A stretch of 64,000 bases of DNA, from positions 558,001 through 622,000 of the forward strand of contig NZ_CP034835.1 in the NCBI RefSeq assembly GCF_004014715.1, read 5' to 3'. A model generated the notes under the pieces. That model saw nothing but the letters and a program-made list of their open reading frames with translations. It was not told the origin of the DNA and did no database searches. The stretch is from Pseudoalteromonas sp. R3 (GTDB lineage: Bacteria; Pseudomonadota; Gammaproteobacteria; Enterobacterales; Alteromonadaceae). The position numbers and the translations under genes were made by a program. The stretch's first letter is position 1. Each line of letters starts with the position of its first letter. Positions 38,291 to 46,884 of this stretch are shown here, piece after piece.

Positions 38291-39082
38291 ATGGTAAAAT
38301 GGTATGTTTATCTGATGCTATTCCTGCTTGGGGCGGTTGCAGAAGCTAAGTCAACGATATATGTTGCGAAAGAAATGCGACCGCTCTATGACCGCGATTT
38401 GTTCCTCTACGAATTGCTCGACCTATCTTTAAAAGCGGCTGAATACCCTGTGGATATTCACCACGTCAAGGTCCATCCTCACCAGCAAAGAACGCTCTTG
38501 GCATTGAGCAAAGGGGAAGTTGATTTACACTGGAGTATGTCCAGTCCGGCACGGGAAAAACTGGCCATCGCGGTCAAGTTTCCGCTCTTTGACGGCTTGA
38601 TTGGGAAACGGGCGCTGCTGGTTAATCGGGCACAGTTAGCGCGATTTCAGACGATGAAAGACAAAACTGAGCTGGCGAAATTGGTGGCGGTGCAAGGTCA
38701 TGACTGGCCAGATACTAAGATACTGGCGGCCAATGGATTAAAAGTCAGGCCAATTGTAAACTATCAGGCTATGTTCGATTTAATTGCCACTCAGAGGGCC
38801 GACTATTTTCCTCGTTCAGTGATAGAGGTCGACTCCGAGTTGGCGGCACAAGCCTCTGAAGACCTGATAAAGCTGCCGCAGTTTTACTTATCTTACCCGG
38901 CACATTTCTACTTTTTTGTGAACAAGCAAAAGCCTGAGCTGGCAAATAAACTGGCGCTGGGTTTATCGCGTCTTAAAGAAAGTGGCCAATATAAAGAACT
39001 ATTAGCACGCTATTTCGATCTGTCCTTTTTGAGCACGGCACGCCCTATTTACCTTGATAATCCATTTTTTCACAGCGACTGA
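38291..39082 (+). CDS. Periplasmic solute-binding protein, family 3-like (orphan)
   Basis: A 263-residue exported protein with a signal peptide (about residues 1-18, ending AEAKS) and the two-lobe SBP family 3 fold. The segment GEVDLHWSMSS matches the usual ligand-loop region, and a C-terminal LSRLKESGQYKELLARYF helix is typical. No transporter genes are adjacent. It could sense rather than transport a ligand. Similar in type, not sequence, to the protein at 10698. The frame starts with ATG behind a weak GGTGG site. Confidence 0.72.
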   Translation: MVKWYVYLMLFLLGAVAEAKSTIYVAKEMRPLYDRDLFLYELLDLSLKAAEYPVDIHHVKVHPHQQRTLLALSKGEVDLHWSMSSPAREKLAIAVKFPLFDGLIGKRALLVNRAQLARFQTMKDKTELAKLVAVQGHDWPDTKILAANGLKVRPIVNYQAMFDLIATQRADYFPRSVIEVDSELAAQASEDLIKLPQFYLSYPAHFYFFVNKQKPELANKLALGLSRLKESGQYKELLARYFDLSFLSTARPIYLDNPFFHSD

Positions 39083-39193
39083 ATGCGATCATAGCTGTTA
39101 GAAAATGTGTATTGAGGAGGCTTGCTATCAAACCTCAGAATGTTTTCTTAAGACAAACCGGACGTCGAACCATACTGGCTTGCCTTAAGAATA

Positions 39194-39814
39194 CTAACCC
39201 CGTCTTTTAATCGTTGGTACTTTCAATTCATAGGCTTCTTTGTACGAGAGCACTGTTAGCGCAACCAACATCGCACAAATGGTCGAAAATATTAGGTAGC
39301 CAGTAATTTCAAAGGCATAGAAGAAGAAAGTGATGTCATACCCTTTAGCGTTTCGGAAATAGTTTTCTATTAGCGCGAAGAAACTGATGGCTGCGCCTAT
39401 TAAGTAGAGCCAGGGCATCATACTGTCAGCAAATGTGGCACGTATCTGGTGCTTCGGAAAAAGCCATTTGGTGATTTCTACACGGTAAGTAAGGAGTACT
39501 AAAATCAATAACTCTCTAACCATGGAGAGGCCGAATATAATACTGTTCTGCAATAGGCGATTTTCTTCGTCGGAATATGAACTAATCAGACCGGTCGAAA
39601 ACAGCAGATTTTCAATCAGAATGGATGACAAGTTCATCATTGCGAGTACGCAAATATTTATATCTTTTATCCGCAGTCCAATCAAAAAAACCAGAGAGAT
39701 GATTGCAATACAAGAGAGGATGAATACATAAGTGGCATCCTGCATGATAAAAATGACTACTACCATAACAACGTATGGTAGTAGCAGGTCTTTAATCGAT
39801 AGATCCTTTGTCAT
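39194..39814 (-). CDS. Multi-pass membrane protein coupled to a double-glycine peptide gene
   Basis: A 206-residue, strongly hydrophobic protein with about six membrane helices (about residues 10-28, 30-48, 53-75, 90-110, 135-153 and 163-188). It has short polar ends and a basic C-terminus (TIKRRG). Its ATG overlaps the stop of the upstream 40-residue peptide gene (ATGA), so the two are translated together. Small multi-helix proteins paired with double-glycine peptides are often immunity proteins, exporters' partners or receptors, but no family is recognised and that role is inference. Base use is AT-rich compared with neighbours, which fits accessory origin. Confidence 0.7.
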   Translation of the reverse strand: MTKDLSIKDLLLPYVVMVVVIFIMQDATYVFILSCIAIISLVFLIGLRIKDINICVLAMMNLSSILIENLLFSTGLISSYSDEENRLLQNSIIFGLSMVRELLILVLLTYRVEITKWLFPKHQIRATFADSMMPWLYLIGAAISFFALIENYFRNAKGYDITFFFYAFEITGYLIFSTICAMLVALTVLSYKEAYELKVPTIKRRG

Positions 39815-39933
39815 GTCGAAGTACGTGTTGTTTCAGATTTGAAGGTATATTGTTGGGCATCGGGTCTAACAGGGTGTAACACACTGGAACCGGCAGCGAC
39901 TTTTTGGCAATCAGTGAATGAAAGAGTTTTCAT
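39811..39933 (-). CDS. 40-residue peptide with a double-glycine-type leader
   Basis: ATG at 39933 has AAGGA 8 bases upstream; the 40-codon frame ends in a TGA that overlaps the next gene's ATG. Residues 1-15 (MKTLSFTDCQKVAAG) fit the double-glycine leader pattern: Leu at -12, Ser at -11, acidic at -8, hydrophobic at -7, Val at -4, Ala-Gly at -2/-1. The 25-residue remainder starts SSVLHP and is polar, rich in Thr and Ser, with no cysteine, so it does not look like a pore-forming bacteriocin. It could be a signal peptide for cell communication or a modified peptide. No C39 transporter is nearby. Confidence 0.6.
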   Translation of the reverse strand: MKTLSFTDCQKVAAGSSVLHPVRPDAQQYTFKSETTRTST

Positions 39934-40276
39934 ATTGATGTTCCTTATGTCATTGTTGTTTGCCTAACCAAAACGACTACAATAACTGGCTAGTCAGCTT
40001 ATTGAGTATAGGCACAGCTTCCGCCTTTGCTCATTCATCGGGAGATCACGTATTGGCTTTGCAAACGTAATTCAGATGAATAGGGTATGCTTTAAGACCT
40101 ATCATATATGATTTATTTCATATAGCACAACATAAGGTCTATTAAGCTCTGGTTAATAAATTTACCACCTAGTCCGGAAAAGTGAAATGAAATTTTTCAT
40201 GTAAGTTTAATTTTTTGTTAATCACGTTGTTTTTTTCACTTTTTCTTCTTGAAAATCTGAATATTAACTAGTTCAG
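39934..40276. other. AT-rich intergenic region upstream of the peptide operon
   Basis: 343 bases between the peptide gene and the 3' end of the chemoreceptor gene, both on the minus strand. I see no further gene. It contains an imperfect inverted repeat, AGACCT at 40095-40100 and AGGTCT at 40135-40140, flanking an AT-rich core with repeated CATATA/TATATG blocks. This could be an operator for the peptide operon. T-rich stretches at 40200-40250 may end the chemoreceptor transcript. Confidence 0.35.
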
Positions 40277-41907
40277 TTAAACTTTGAATTTTGCCATTTC
40301 TTTTTCCAGCTGGTGCGTCAATGCCGTGATACTGTCGGTTGCCTGATGCGCGTGGTGCGATACTTTGGCTGTCTGACTGGCAGTGTCAGATATGGTGACG
40401 ACTCTGTGGGCAGTGTCTTCCCCAGCTGCAAGTTGTTCTTTGGCAGCCTGTGCTATTTGAAAGCTCATTTGGGATATTGCGCTGAGCGATTCGGCAACAC
40501 GTTTGAGCGCCTCACTTGCTTCGCTAGACATTGTGACTGTTTTTTCACTGGTGGCAATACTGAGCGTGACGGACGCCTTTGCTTCTTGTGTCGCTGACTG
40601 AAGGTTGCCGATCATGGTATGAATTTCTTCTGTGCTGCTTTGTGTCCTTTGAGCCAGTTGCCTCACTTCGTCAGCAACAACCGCGAAGCCGCGACCTTGC
40701 TCACCCGCACGTGCAGCTTCAATAGCTGCATTGAGTGCCAGTAAGTTGGTTTGCTCTGCAATGCTTTGGATCACGCTCAGTACATTCGCAATGTTCTTCA
40801 CTTCTTCATCAAGCACCTGGATATTATTACCTGCACTGTCAATTTGCTGCTCCAGCAATGCAATGGCCTCTGATGCTTTGGTGGTCAGTTTGTCAGCACT
40901 TTGCCCCTGACCTTCTGCCTGCTGTACAGAATAAGCTGCCTGCTCGGCATGTTCTACAACGGTTTGTGCAGAAGCGGTGAGTTCGGTGATGGCCGACGCG
41001 ACCATTTGGGTCTCTTCACTCAGACTGCGGGTCAGGGATTCCAATTCGGTTGAGCGCTTTTCGCCATTGTGGCTTTGTTCATTGAGTGAATCACTGACCG
41101 ACTTAAGTCCGCCAACCACGCCTTTTAGTCCCTCTTGCATATATTCCATACCAGCCAGAATACTGTCAGGTTTGGCGTCATCGCTGCGGATCTTCGAAGT
41201 CAGGTTACCACGAGACACTTCCTGAACAATGTCGAGTACATCGTCCAGTTCGGCGCCCAGCTTATTGGACAGTGACAGACCAAACCGCGTTAAAGCAAAA
41301 GTGAGTGCAATGGCTATCAACAGCGACAGAGAGGCAAGCCAGCTGGCGGTATCCCAATAGCGCTCGTCGACTTCCTGATAGCTGATCCCGGTGCCAACAT
41401 ACCACCCAAATAAAGGTGTCTTTTGCACTACGGAGGTCATAGCGGCGATGGTACCGTTACGCTCAGAGGTCCAGTTATAGGTAATAATACGATTGGTTTG
41501 TGAGCCAACCAGCCGCTCCACCATACGACCAATACTGTTACCACTGGCGTCCTTGAAATCGTTAAAACTGGTGTCGTGTAAATGAGGGTCGTGGGGGCAG
41601 CGATAAAATTAAGCTCATTGTCTACCACATAGACATATTCAGAATCGTGGTATTTATTTTCCCTCAGGATTTGCGATGCCAGCGTTTTGGCTTGCTCTTC
41701 TGTTAGTGCGCCGCTGCGTACAAACCCTTCGAACTGCTGCACTATGTTTGCAGTGCTTTTCATCAGCTGGTTGATGCGGGCAATATTATCCGTTTCGCTT
41801 GCATGCCTGAGGGATTGCAGCCCTACGATCGCCACTAAAATGAGCGCGACAAAGATTGAGGCTGCAAATAAAATGATTTTTGTTCTTAACGTAAGTGATG
41901 AAAACAC
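40277..41907 (-). CDS. Methyl-accepting chemotaxis protein with Cache-type sensor (single-base frameshift)
   Basis: A 543-residue chemoreceptor after correction. TM1 is about residues 9-31; a periplasmic sCache-like domain follows (about 32-185, with YVYVVD and, across the break, [13 protein letters not shown]). TM2 is about 195-217, then HAMP and the signalling helix hairpin with the tip [19 protein letters not shown]. The frame breaks at the G5 run (plus strand) at 41593-41597; reading six bases joins NFIAAP to [10 protein letters not shown]. The start is GTG behind AGGGG. Both halves are otherwise intact, so sequencing error is likely. The ligand is unknown; sCache_2 receptors often sense small organic acids. 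Confidence 0.85.
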
Positions 41908-42033
41908 GTGATGCCCCTGTAGCAGAACCTGACTTTATGATTTAACACGAATTCCGAGTTGTGGAAAGCTGAAAAGCGTCAGTCTTCGCTAGTTTTTAGA
42001 TGATTTTTCCTCATTGTGGGGCATGACAGCGTT

Positions 42034-42744
42034 TTACTTTGCATTAATTATGTTAATCTCGTCATCGTTGAGTAAGCGGTACTCTCCGGGCGCAAGTTGT
42101 GTGTCCAGTTCGATACCAGCAACGTTTTCACGGTGTAGCTCAATAACCTTGTTACCCACCGCCGCCAGCATGCGTTTTACCTGATGATATTTCCCCTCAC
42201 AGATAGATAAGCGTAGCGCATACTTATCCAGCTGCTCCGCTATAGCTGGCTGGGTGAGATTTTTTTCGTTGTGCAGTGCGACGCCCTGGCGCAATTGTTC
42301 TAGTGCATCTTCTGTGAGTGGCTCTTGTGTCTCCACCAGGTAAGTTTTGTATTTTTGCTTTTTTGGTGAGGTGATTTGATGCGACCAGTCGCCGTCATTG
42401 GTGAGCAAAACGAGCCCTGTAGTATCCAGGTCCAGTCTGCCTGCAACATGAAAATCTTTTAAGTTAGGCTCATGCAAAAGCTCGAAAACGGTTGGATGTA
42501 GCTCGTCCTGATTGGCACACACGTAACCGGTCGGTTTGTTCAGCATATAGTAACGCTTACCCAGAAAAACCAGCTGCGCTCCCTCCCATTCGACCTTGTC
42601 ACTTTGTTGGATCGTATGATCGGCTTTGCTGATCTTTTCACCGTTGACAACGGCCAGGCCTTTTTTGATCCCAATTTTGACTTTACTGCGCGGCAGCTCA
42701 CTGGTGTGACTGACAAACTTATCTAAACGACAGGGGAATTTCAT
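42034..42744 (-). CDS. rsuA: 16S rRNA pseudouridine(516) synthase
   Basis: A 236-residue RsuA. An N-terminal S4-like RNA-binding domain (about residues 1-55) is followed by the catalytic domain with the Asp in AGRLDLDTTGLVLLT and the family motifs MLNKPTGYVC and EGKYHQVKRM. It converts U516 of 16S rRNA to pseudouridine. Length is close to the 231 residues of E. coli RsuA. RluE/RluF-type paralogs are possible, but the overall length fits RsuA. Confidence 0.88.
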   Translation of the reverse strand: MKFPCRLDKFVSHTSELPRSKVKIGIKKGLAVVNGEKISKADHTIQQSDKVEWEGAQLVFLGKRYYMLNKPTGYVCANQDELHPTVFELLHEPNLKDFHVAGRLDLDTTGLVLLTNDGDWSHQITSPKKQKYKTYLVETQEPLTEDALEQLRQGVALHNEKNLTQPAIAEQLDKYALRLSICEGKYHQVKRMLAAVGNKVIELHRENVAGIELDTQLAPGEYRLLNDDEINIINAK

Positions 42745-42826
42745 AGTAGTTGCTCTGTTAATTTAAATGCGGCCCGCCTGTTGCTGCGGGTGAGCTGAGA
42801 CCAGCTCAGGAACGCTACATTATAGG

Positions 42827-43159
42827 TTAGTTCTTGCGGTAGATCTCTGGATTTAGATCATAGGGGTGTACACTCAGGTTTATCTGCGGATCTTGTGTGA
42901 GTGAGCGCAGGGCACTGAGTAACGCATCACTCAGCAGCTGTTTTTGTGCCAGAGTTCTTCCTGAAATAATATGGGCCTGAACATGAATAAAGCCCTGACG
43001 TTCACCGCCAAGTTGGTAATCACTGTAGGCAATTGCCCGTGTTTTTATTGATGCAGGGTCAAACAACCGAGTGGCTTCAGCGCCTCGATGGACAGCTTCA
43101 ACAAGTTGGGTGGCAGGAATATCTAAGTTGGCAGAGTGTTCAATGATCAGGTGGGGCAT
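42827..43159 (-). CDS. 5-carboxymethyl-2-hydroxymuconate isomerase family protein
   Basis: A 110-residue tautomerase-like protein of the CHMI family, with the N-terminal catalytic Pro after Met (MPHLIIEHSANL) and a C-terminal SVHPYDLNPEIY. E. coli HpaF acts in homoprotocatechuate breakdown, but no hpa genes are nearby, so the substrate here is unknown. It is likely cytoplasmic and trimeric like its relatives. It is divergent from the gene at 43285. Confidence 0.82.
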   Translation of the reverse strand: MPHLIIEHSANLDIPATQLVEAVHRGAEATRLFDPASIKTRAIAYSDYQLGGERQGFIHVQAHIISGRTLAQKQLLSDALLSALRSLTQDPQINLSVHPYDLNPEIYRKN

Positions 43160-43284
43160 GGTATCACAAGGTATTTATCGCTAATATGGCAATATAATAA
43201 GAATCTTTTCTTACGATGCCAAGTGATTCATGGTGCGCATAGCGTTTCTGAACTGACAGGCATGTATATGGATAACAGGATATT

Positions 43285-44082
43285 ATGCGGGCGATATTTA
43301 AATCTAAACCGTTGCTGGAAGAGGCTCAGGCTCTACAGTTGATTACTTTGTTCGGTTGGGCGGTTGAACACTTTGATGTAGACTTTTTTCTTGCTCATAC
43401 GCGGATTGTAGAGCCTACCGTGAAGGATTTCCCTGATCAGGTTAGCAGTGTTGAGCAGATGGCGCAGACCGTGTTTAATCGGGTGCGGGACTATGCCGGA
43501 ATGCAAAATTGGCCTGTTACTTTGCTAGCCCCTCAGCAAATGCCGATGCAGCAAGCTTTTCCTCAGTTTAGCTTAACGGGCGGGCTTCGTGGTGAGCAGG
43601 TTTGCGTGTCTGAGCCACCGGCAATGCCTATTGCAATGTCATATAACCCTAACCAGATTAATCAGCCTCAGGATATGGTTGCAAGCCTGGCAGGTACTTT
43701 AGCTATGATCTTAATCCACAGGGTTGGCAAGTTACCGCCAGGTGGTGAGGCACATTTACCTGTCGCTGCGGATGTACTGGCTATTTATATGGGATTTGGA
43801 GTCATGCTGAGTAACAGCGCTTATCATTTCAGAGGCGGGTGTGGTTCTTGTTACAACGCTTATGCGAATCGTCAGGCTGCGCTCAGTGAAGCCGAAACCA
43901 TATTTGTGCACGCGCTCGTGTGTTATTTTAAACCAGAATATAATGGGGCTAAACACCTGAAGCCACATTTAAGAAGTCTTTATAAGAAAGCCCAGAAACA
44001 GTTAAAGGGGATCATAAAATCGTCACCCGATCCGGTTTTACTGGCACTTGAGGAGCGCAGCCGTGTCGCCTTACCTGGATGA
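43285..44082 (+). CDS. Conserved-looking hypothetical protein, 265 residues
   Basis: A soluble 265-residue protein, starting at ATG behind AGGA. No signal peptide. The middle holds a His-rich segment (LIHRVGKLPPGGEAHLP, about residues 145-161), then hydrophobic VLAIYMGFGVMLSNSA, then a Gly/Cys cluster FRGGCGSCYN. These could form a metal site, but I do not recognise a family. The C-terminus is basic. Its end overlaps the start of the LysE gene by 20 bases, so the two are probably coupled. Confidence 0.65.
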   Translation: MRAIFKSKPLLEEAQALQLITLFGWAVEHFDVDFFLAHTRIVEPTVKDFPDQVSSVEQMAQTVFNRVRDYAGMQNWPVTLLAPQQMPMQQAFPQFSLTGGLRGEQVCVSEPPAMPIAMSYNPNQINQPQDMVASLAGTLAMILIHRVGKLPPGGEAHLPVAADVLAIYMGFGVMLSNSAYHFRGGCGSCYNAYANRQAALSEAETIFVHALVCYFKPEYNGAKHLKPHLRSLYKKAQKQLKGIIKSSPDPVLLALEERSRVALPG

Positions 44083-44686
44083 GTTTATTCTGATTGCGCT
44101 GGCCCATTTTTTTGCGGTGGCCAGTCCCGGACCGGATTTTGCGGTAGTATTGAAACAGAGCATCAGCTTTGGTCGGCGCAATGCACTGATGACCAGTGCG
44201 GGTGTTGGTCTTGGGATCTTGGTGCATGTCACCTATTGCTTGCTGGGTGTTGCATTGTTGCTATCTCAGTCACCCGAATTATTTAATGTCTTCAAATATC
44301 TTGCTGGCGCATACTTGGCATATATGGGAGTTCAGGCATTGCGGGCAACTGCTGCGCCGGCTTCTCAGCAAAATGATGCCGCGCAGCTGGTGCAGGAAAG
44401 TGCTTTTTCGGCACTTCGCCGCGGATTTTTGGTTAACGCCTTGAACCCAAAAGCTACCTTGTTTTTTCTCTCCTTGTTTACCCTAGTGATAGATCCCGAC
44501 ACGCCACAATCCGTACAACTTTTCTACGGATTATATATGGCTGTTGCAACCTGGTTATGGTTTTCATCACTGTCGCTAGTGTTGAGTAAAGCCGCGGTCC
44601 GTCGCTTTTTTCAGCGTGCCGGACACTGGTTTGATCGTGCAATCGGGGTGGTTTTACTTTTGCTGGCACTGAGATTGGTTATTTAA
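44063..44686 (+). CDS. LysE/RhtB family amino-acid exporter
   Basis: A 207-residue inner-membrane protein with six helices. ASPGPDFAVVLKQSISFGRRNAL near the N-terminus is the LysE/RhtB signature, and NPKATLFFLSLF is the second conserved block. Relatives export lysine, threonine, homoserine and similar compounds; the substrate is not readable. I prefer GTG at 44063, with GAGGAG 7 bases upstream, over a TTG at 44048. It overlaps the preceding gene and precedes the cyclotransferase-like gene by 14 bases. Confidence 0.85.
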   Translation: MSPYLDEFILIALAHFFAVASPGPDFAVVLKQSISFGRRNALMTSAGVGLGILVHVTYCLLGVALLLSQSPELFNVFKYLAGAYLAYMGVQALRATAAPASQQNDAAQLVQESAFSALRRGFLVNALNPKATLFFLSLFTLVIDPDTPQSVQLFYGLYMAVATWLWFSSLSLVLSKAAVRRFFQRAGHWFDRAIGVVLLLLALRLVI

Positions 44687-44700
44687 CGCCGGGAGTTCAT

Positions 44701-45201
44701 ATGTCAGCAAGAGAAATACTGAATTTTGCTTTTGGTTCAAACTTAACACCTGCGCGCCTGCAAGCGCGTTTGCCCCAAGCCAGGTTAGTTGGCACAGCCT
44801 GGTTACCTGGTTATACACTGGGTTTTCGTCATCGGGGGCAGGACGGCTCTGCAAAGTGCTCTATTGAACCGGATAACAGCGGTAACGCTTGTGTCCATGG
44901 TGTGCTGTATGCGTTGACTGAACAAGAAGTTGCGCTGCTTGATAGCATAGAAGGAGAGGGCTATGCGCGTCAGTGCGTTGATGTGGTCCGTCAATGTGGC
45001 ACTCAGACCACCGCGCATTGCTACCTTACTCAACAATTTCACAACGACCTGTTGCCGTTTTCCTGGTATCTGGAACATGTGCTTCGGGGCGTCCAATATC
45101 ATCAGTTTCCCGCATCATATCAGCAGCTGTTATCCAGACAGCCTTGTATCCTGGATTTGGACTATCACAGGGCCCAGCGGGAGTTGTCTATTTATCAATA
45201 A
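44701..45201 (+). CDS. Gamma-glutamylcyclotransferase-fold protein
   Basis: A 166-residue protein of the GGCT/AIG2-like fold. NFAFGSNL replaces the usual YGSN substrate loop, followed by the conserved GVLYALTEQEVALLDSIEG, whose acidic residues include the catalytic Glu. Relatives release 5-oxoproline from gamma-glutamyl peptides; the substrate is unknown. Its start follows GGGAG and lies 14 bases after the LysE-type gene, so the exporter and the peptide-cleaving enzyme may be co-expressed. Confidence 0.8.
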   Translation: MSAREILNFAFGSNLTPARLQARLPQARLVGTAWLPGYTLGFRHRGQDGSAKCSIEPDNSGNACVHGVLYALTEQEVALLDSIEGEGYARQCVDVVRQCGTQTTAHCYLTQQFHNDLLPFSWYLEHVLRGVQYHQFPASYQQLLSRQPCILDLDYHRAQRELSIYQ

Positions 45202-45216
45202 GGAAGAAAAATAAAA

Positions 45217-46797
45217 ATGAAGTACCAATTTGGCAGAGGTCTTATCGCCGCAGCGCTGCTGACTGTTATGCATACGCCAGTATTGGCCGGGCAGGTCACA
45301 CCTAAAGTCAATGTCGCAGAGGTGGAACGAGCGGTCGTCGAAGCGATGGAGACATTTCATATTCCGGGTATCGCACTGGCTGTGGTTGAGCGCTCAGAAG
45401 TGGTACTGGCTAAGGGATTTGGGGTGCGCCATGTTGCATACCCAGATAAAGTAGACGCGAATACCTTGTTCGGCATTGCCTCTAATAGTAAAGCTTTTAC
45501 TGCTGCGGCGTTGGCTATGCTGGTGGATGAAGGCAAGCTGAGCTGGGATGACAGAGTTATTAAACATATCCCCGAGTTTCGTTTGGCCGATCCCTATGCA
45601 ACGCGTGAAATGACGATCCGTGATTTACTGAGCCATCGCAGTGGGTTGGGAAAAGGGGCTGGCGATTTGATGATTTGGCCGGACACCGACAAAACTATGT
45701 CAGACCTCCTTGAAGGGATTGCACATTTACCGGTAAACAGCAGTTTTCGCAGTGAATATGCCTACAATAACCTGATGTTTGTCGTAGCGGGCGAGGTGGT
45801 ACATCGGGTGACTGGTCAGGATTGGCGTACATTTGTTGAACAACGTATGTTTAAGCCTCTGGGCATGAATACCTCCAAAGCCGGGTTTTCTAGGATACCG
45901 GCGCAAAACACCAACTGGGCCACGGGTAGTATTTACTGGGAGAACCAACTTACGCCATTCTTTATCGATTATCTGGAAGACTTCCGTGGCGCTGGTGCCA
46001 TTGCCTCCAGCGCAAATGACATGAGCCGCTGGCTACTGACCCAGTTATCACAAGGACAAATACCAGAGGGTAAACGCTTGTTTAGTAGTGAACAGCAAAC
46101 CCAGATGTGGTTGCCTCATATTATGCGTGCGCCCAGTAAAGAGGGTAAAAAATATTACCAGCAACAATTCAGAGGCTATGGATTGGGTTGGGCCATTGAA
46201 GATTATTTTGGTCATAAAAAAGTGGGCCATGGCGGTGGGATCCTGGGAATGGTCTCCCAGGTGGCAATGATACCGGGCAAAGAGCTGGGCGTGGTGGTGT
46301 TATCAAATCAGCAGGTTTACCCAGCTCTGACCGCCATCATTAATGAGGTATTTGAAGACGCACTCGGCTTGCCAGAACGAGACTGGGTGAAAGAAACCGC
46401 AGAGCGTTATTACGCAAAACGTGAGGAAACCTATCGTGAGGCGGGCGTCGTGAAAGTTGACAATCCTCAACCGGCATTGGCCAATCAGGTGTATACAGGT
46501 ACCCTGAGCAGTCCCTGGTATGGCGATGTCATTATTGAAGAGCTGGAAGGTCAGTTGCATATCGACTTTACTCACACCGCGATGCTCAAAGGAAAGTTGG
46601 TACATCATACGGGTAATACCTTCGTTGTGCAGTGGCAACAACCTATGCTGGAGGCGGATGCCTATATTCACTTCACCTTGTCTCCATCGCAGCAGATTGA
46701 AGCGGCAAGCATGTCCTGGGTAAACCCGGATATCACAGATTTCAGTTTTGATTTCCATAATTTGCAGCTTACAGTTAAGTCGCTGCCAGAACAGTAA
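45217..46797 (+). CDS. Exported serine hydrolase (beta-lactamase/esterase family) with DUF3471-like tail
   Basis: A 526-residue exported protein with a signal peptide (about residues 1-25). The class C beta-lactamase-like domain (about 30-385) has the catalytic SxxK as ASNSKAFT, the Tyr motif in EYAYNNLMF and the third motif as VGHGGGILGM. The C-terminal part (about 420-526) resembles the DUF3471 beta-barrel. Family members are peptidases, esterases or lactamases; which applies here is unclear. It starts 15 bases after the cyclotransferase-like gene and may end that operon. Confidence 0.85.
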   Translation: MKYQFGRGLIAAALLTVMHTPVLAGQVTPKVNVAEVERAVVEAMETFHIPGIALAVVERSEVVLAKGFGVRHVAYPDKVDANTLFGIASNSKAFTAAALAMLVDEGKLSWDDRVIKHIPEFRLADPYATREMTIRDLLSHRSGLGKGAGDLMIWPDTDKTMSDLLEGIAHLPVNSSFRSEYAYNNLMFVVAGEVVHRVTGQDWRTFVEQRMFKPLGMNTSKAGFSRIPAQNTNWATGSIYWENQLTPFFIDYLEDFRGAGAIASSANDMSRWLLTQLSQGQIPEGKRLFSSEQQTQMWLPHIMRAPSKEGKKYYQQQFRGYGLGWAIEDYFGHKKVGHGGGILGMVSQVAMIPGKELGVVVLSNQQVYPALTAIINEVFEDALGLPERDWVKETAERYYAKREETYREAGVVKVDNPQPALANQVYTGTLSSPWYGDVIIEELEGQLHIDFTHTAMLKGKLVHHTGNTFVVQWQQPMLEADAYIHFTLSPSQQIEAASMSWVNPDITDFSFDFHNLQLTVKSLPEQ

Positions 46798-46884
46798 GCA
46801 GGCAGTTTACACCAAAGTATCAGGGCCTGCTCAAGTCGGCTCTGATACACTTAGGTTATTACTCCACGAAGGACTGGCTTTGCT

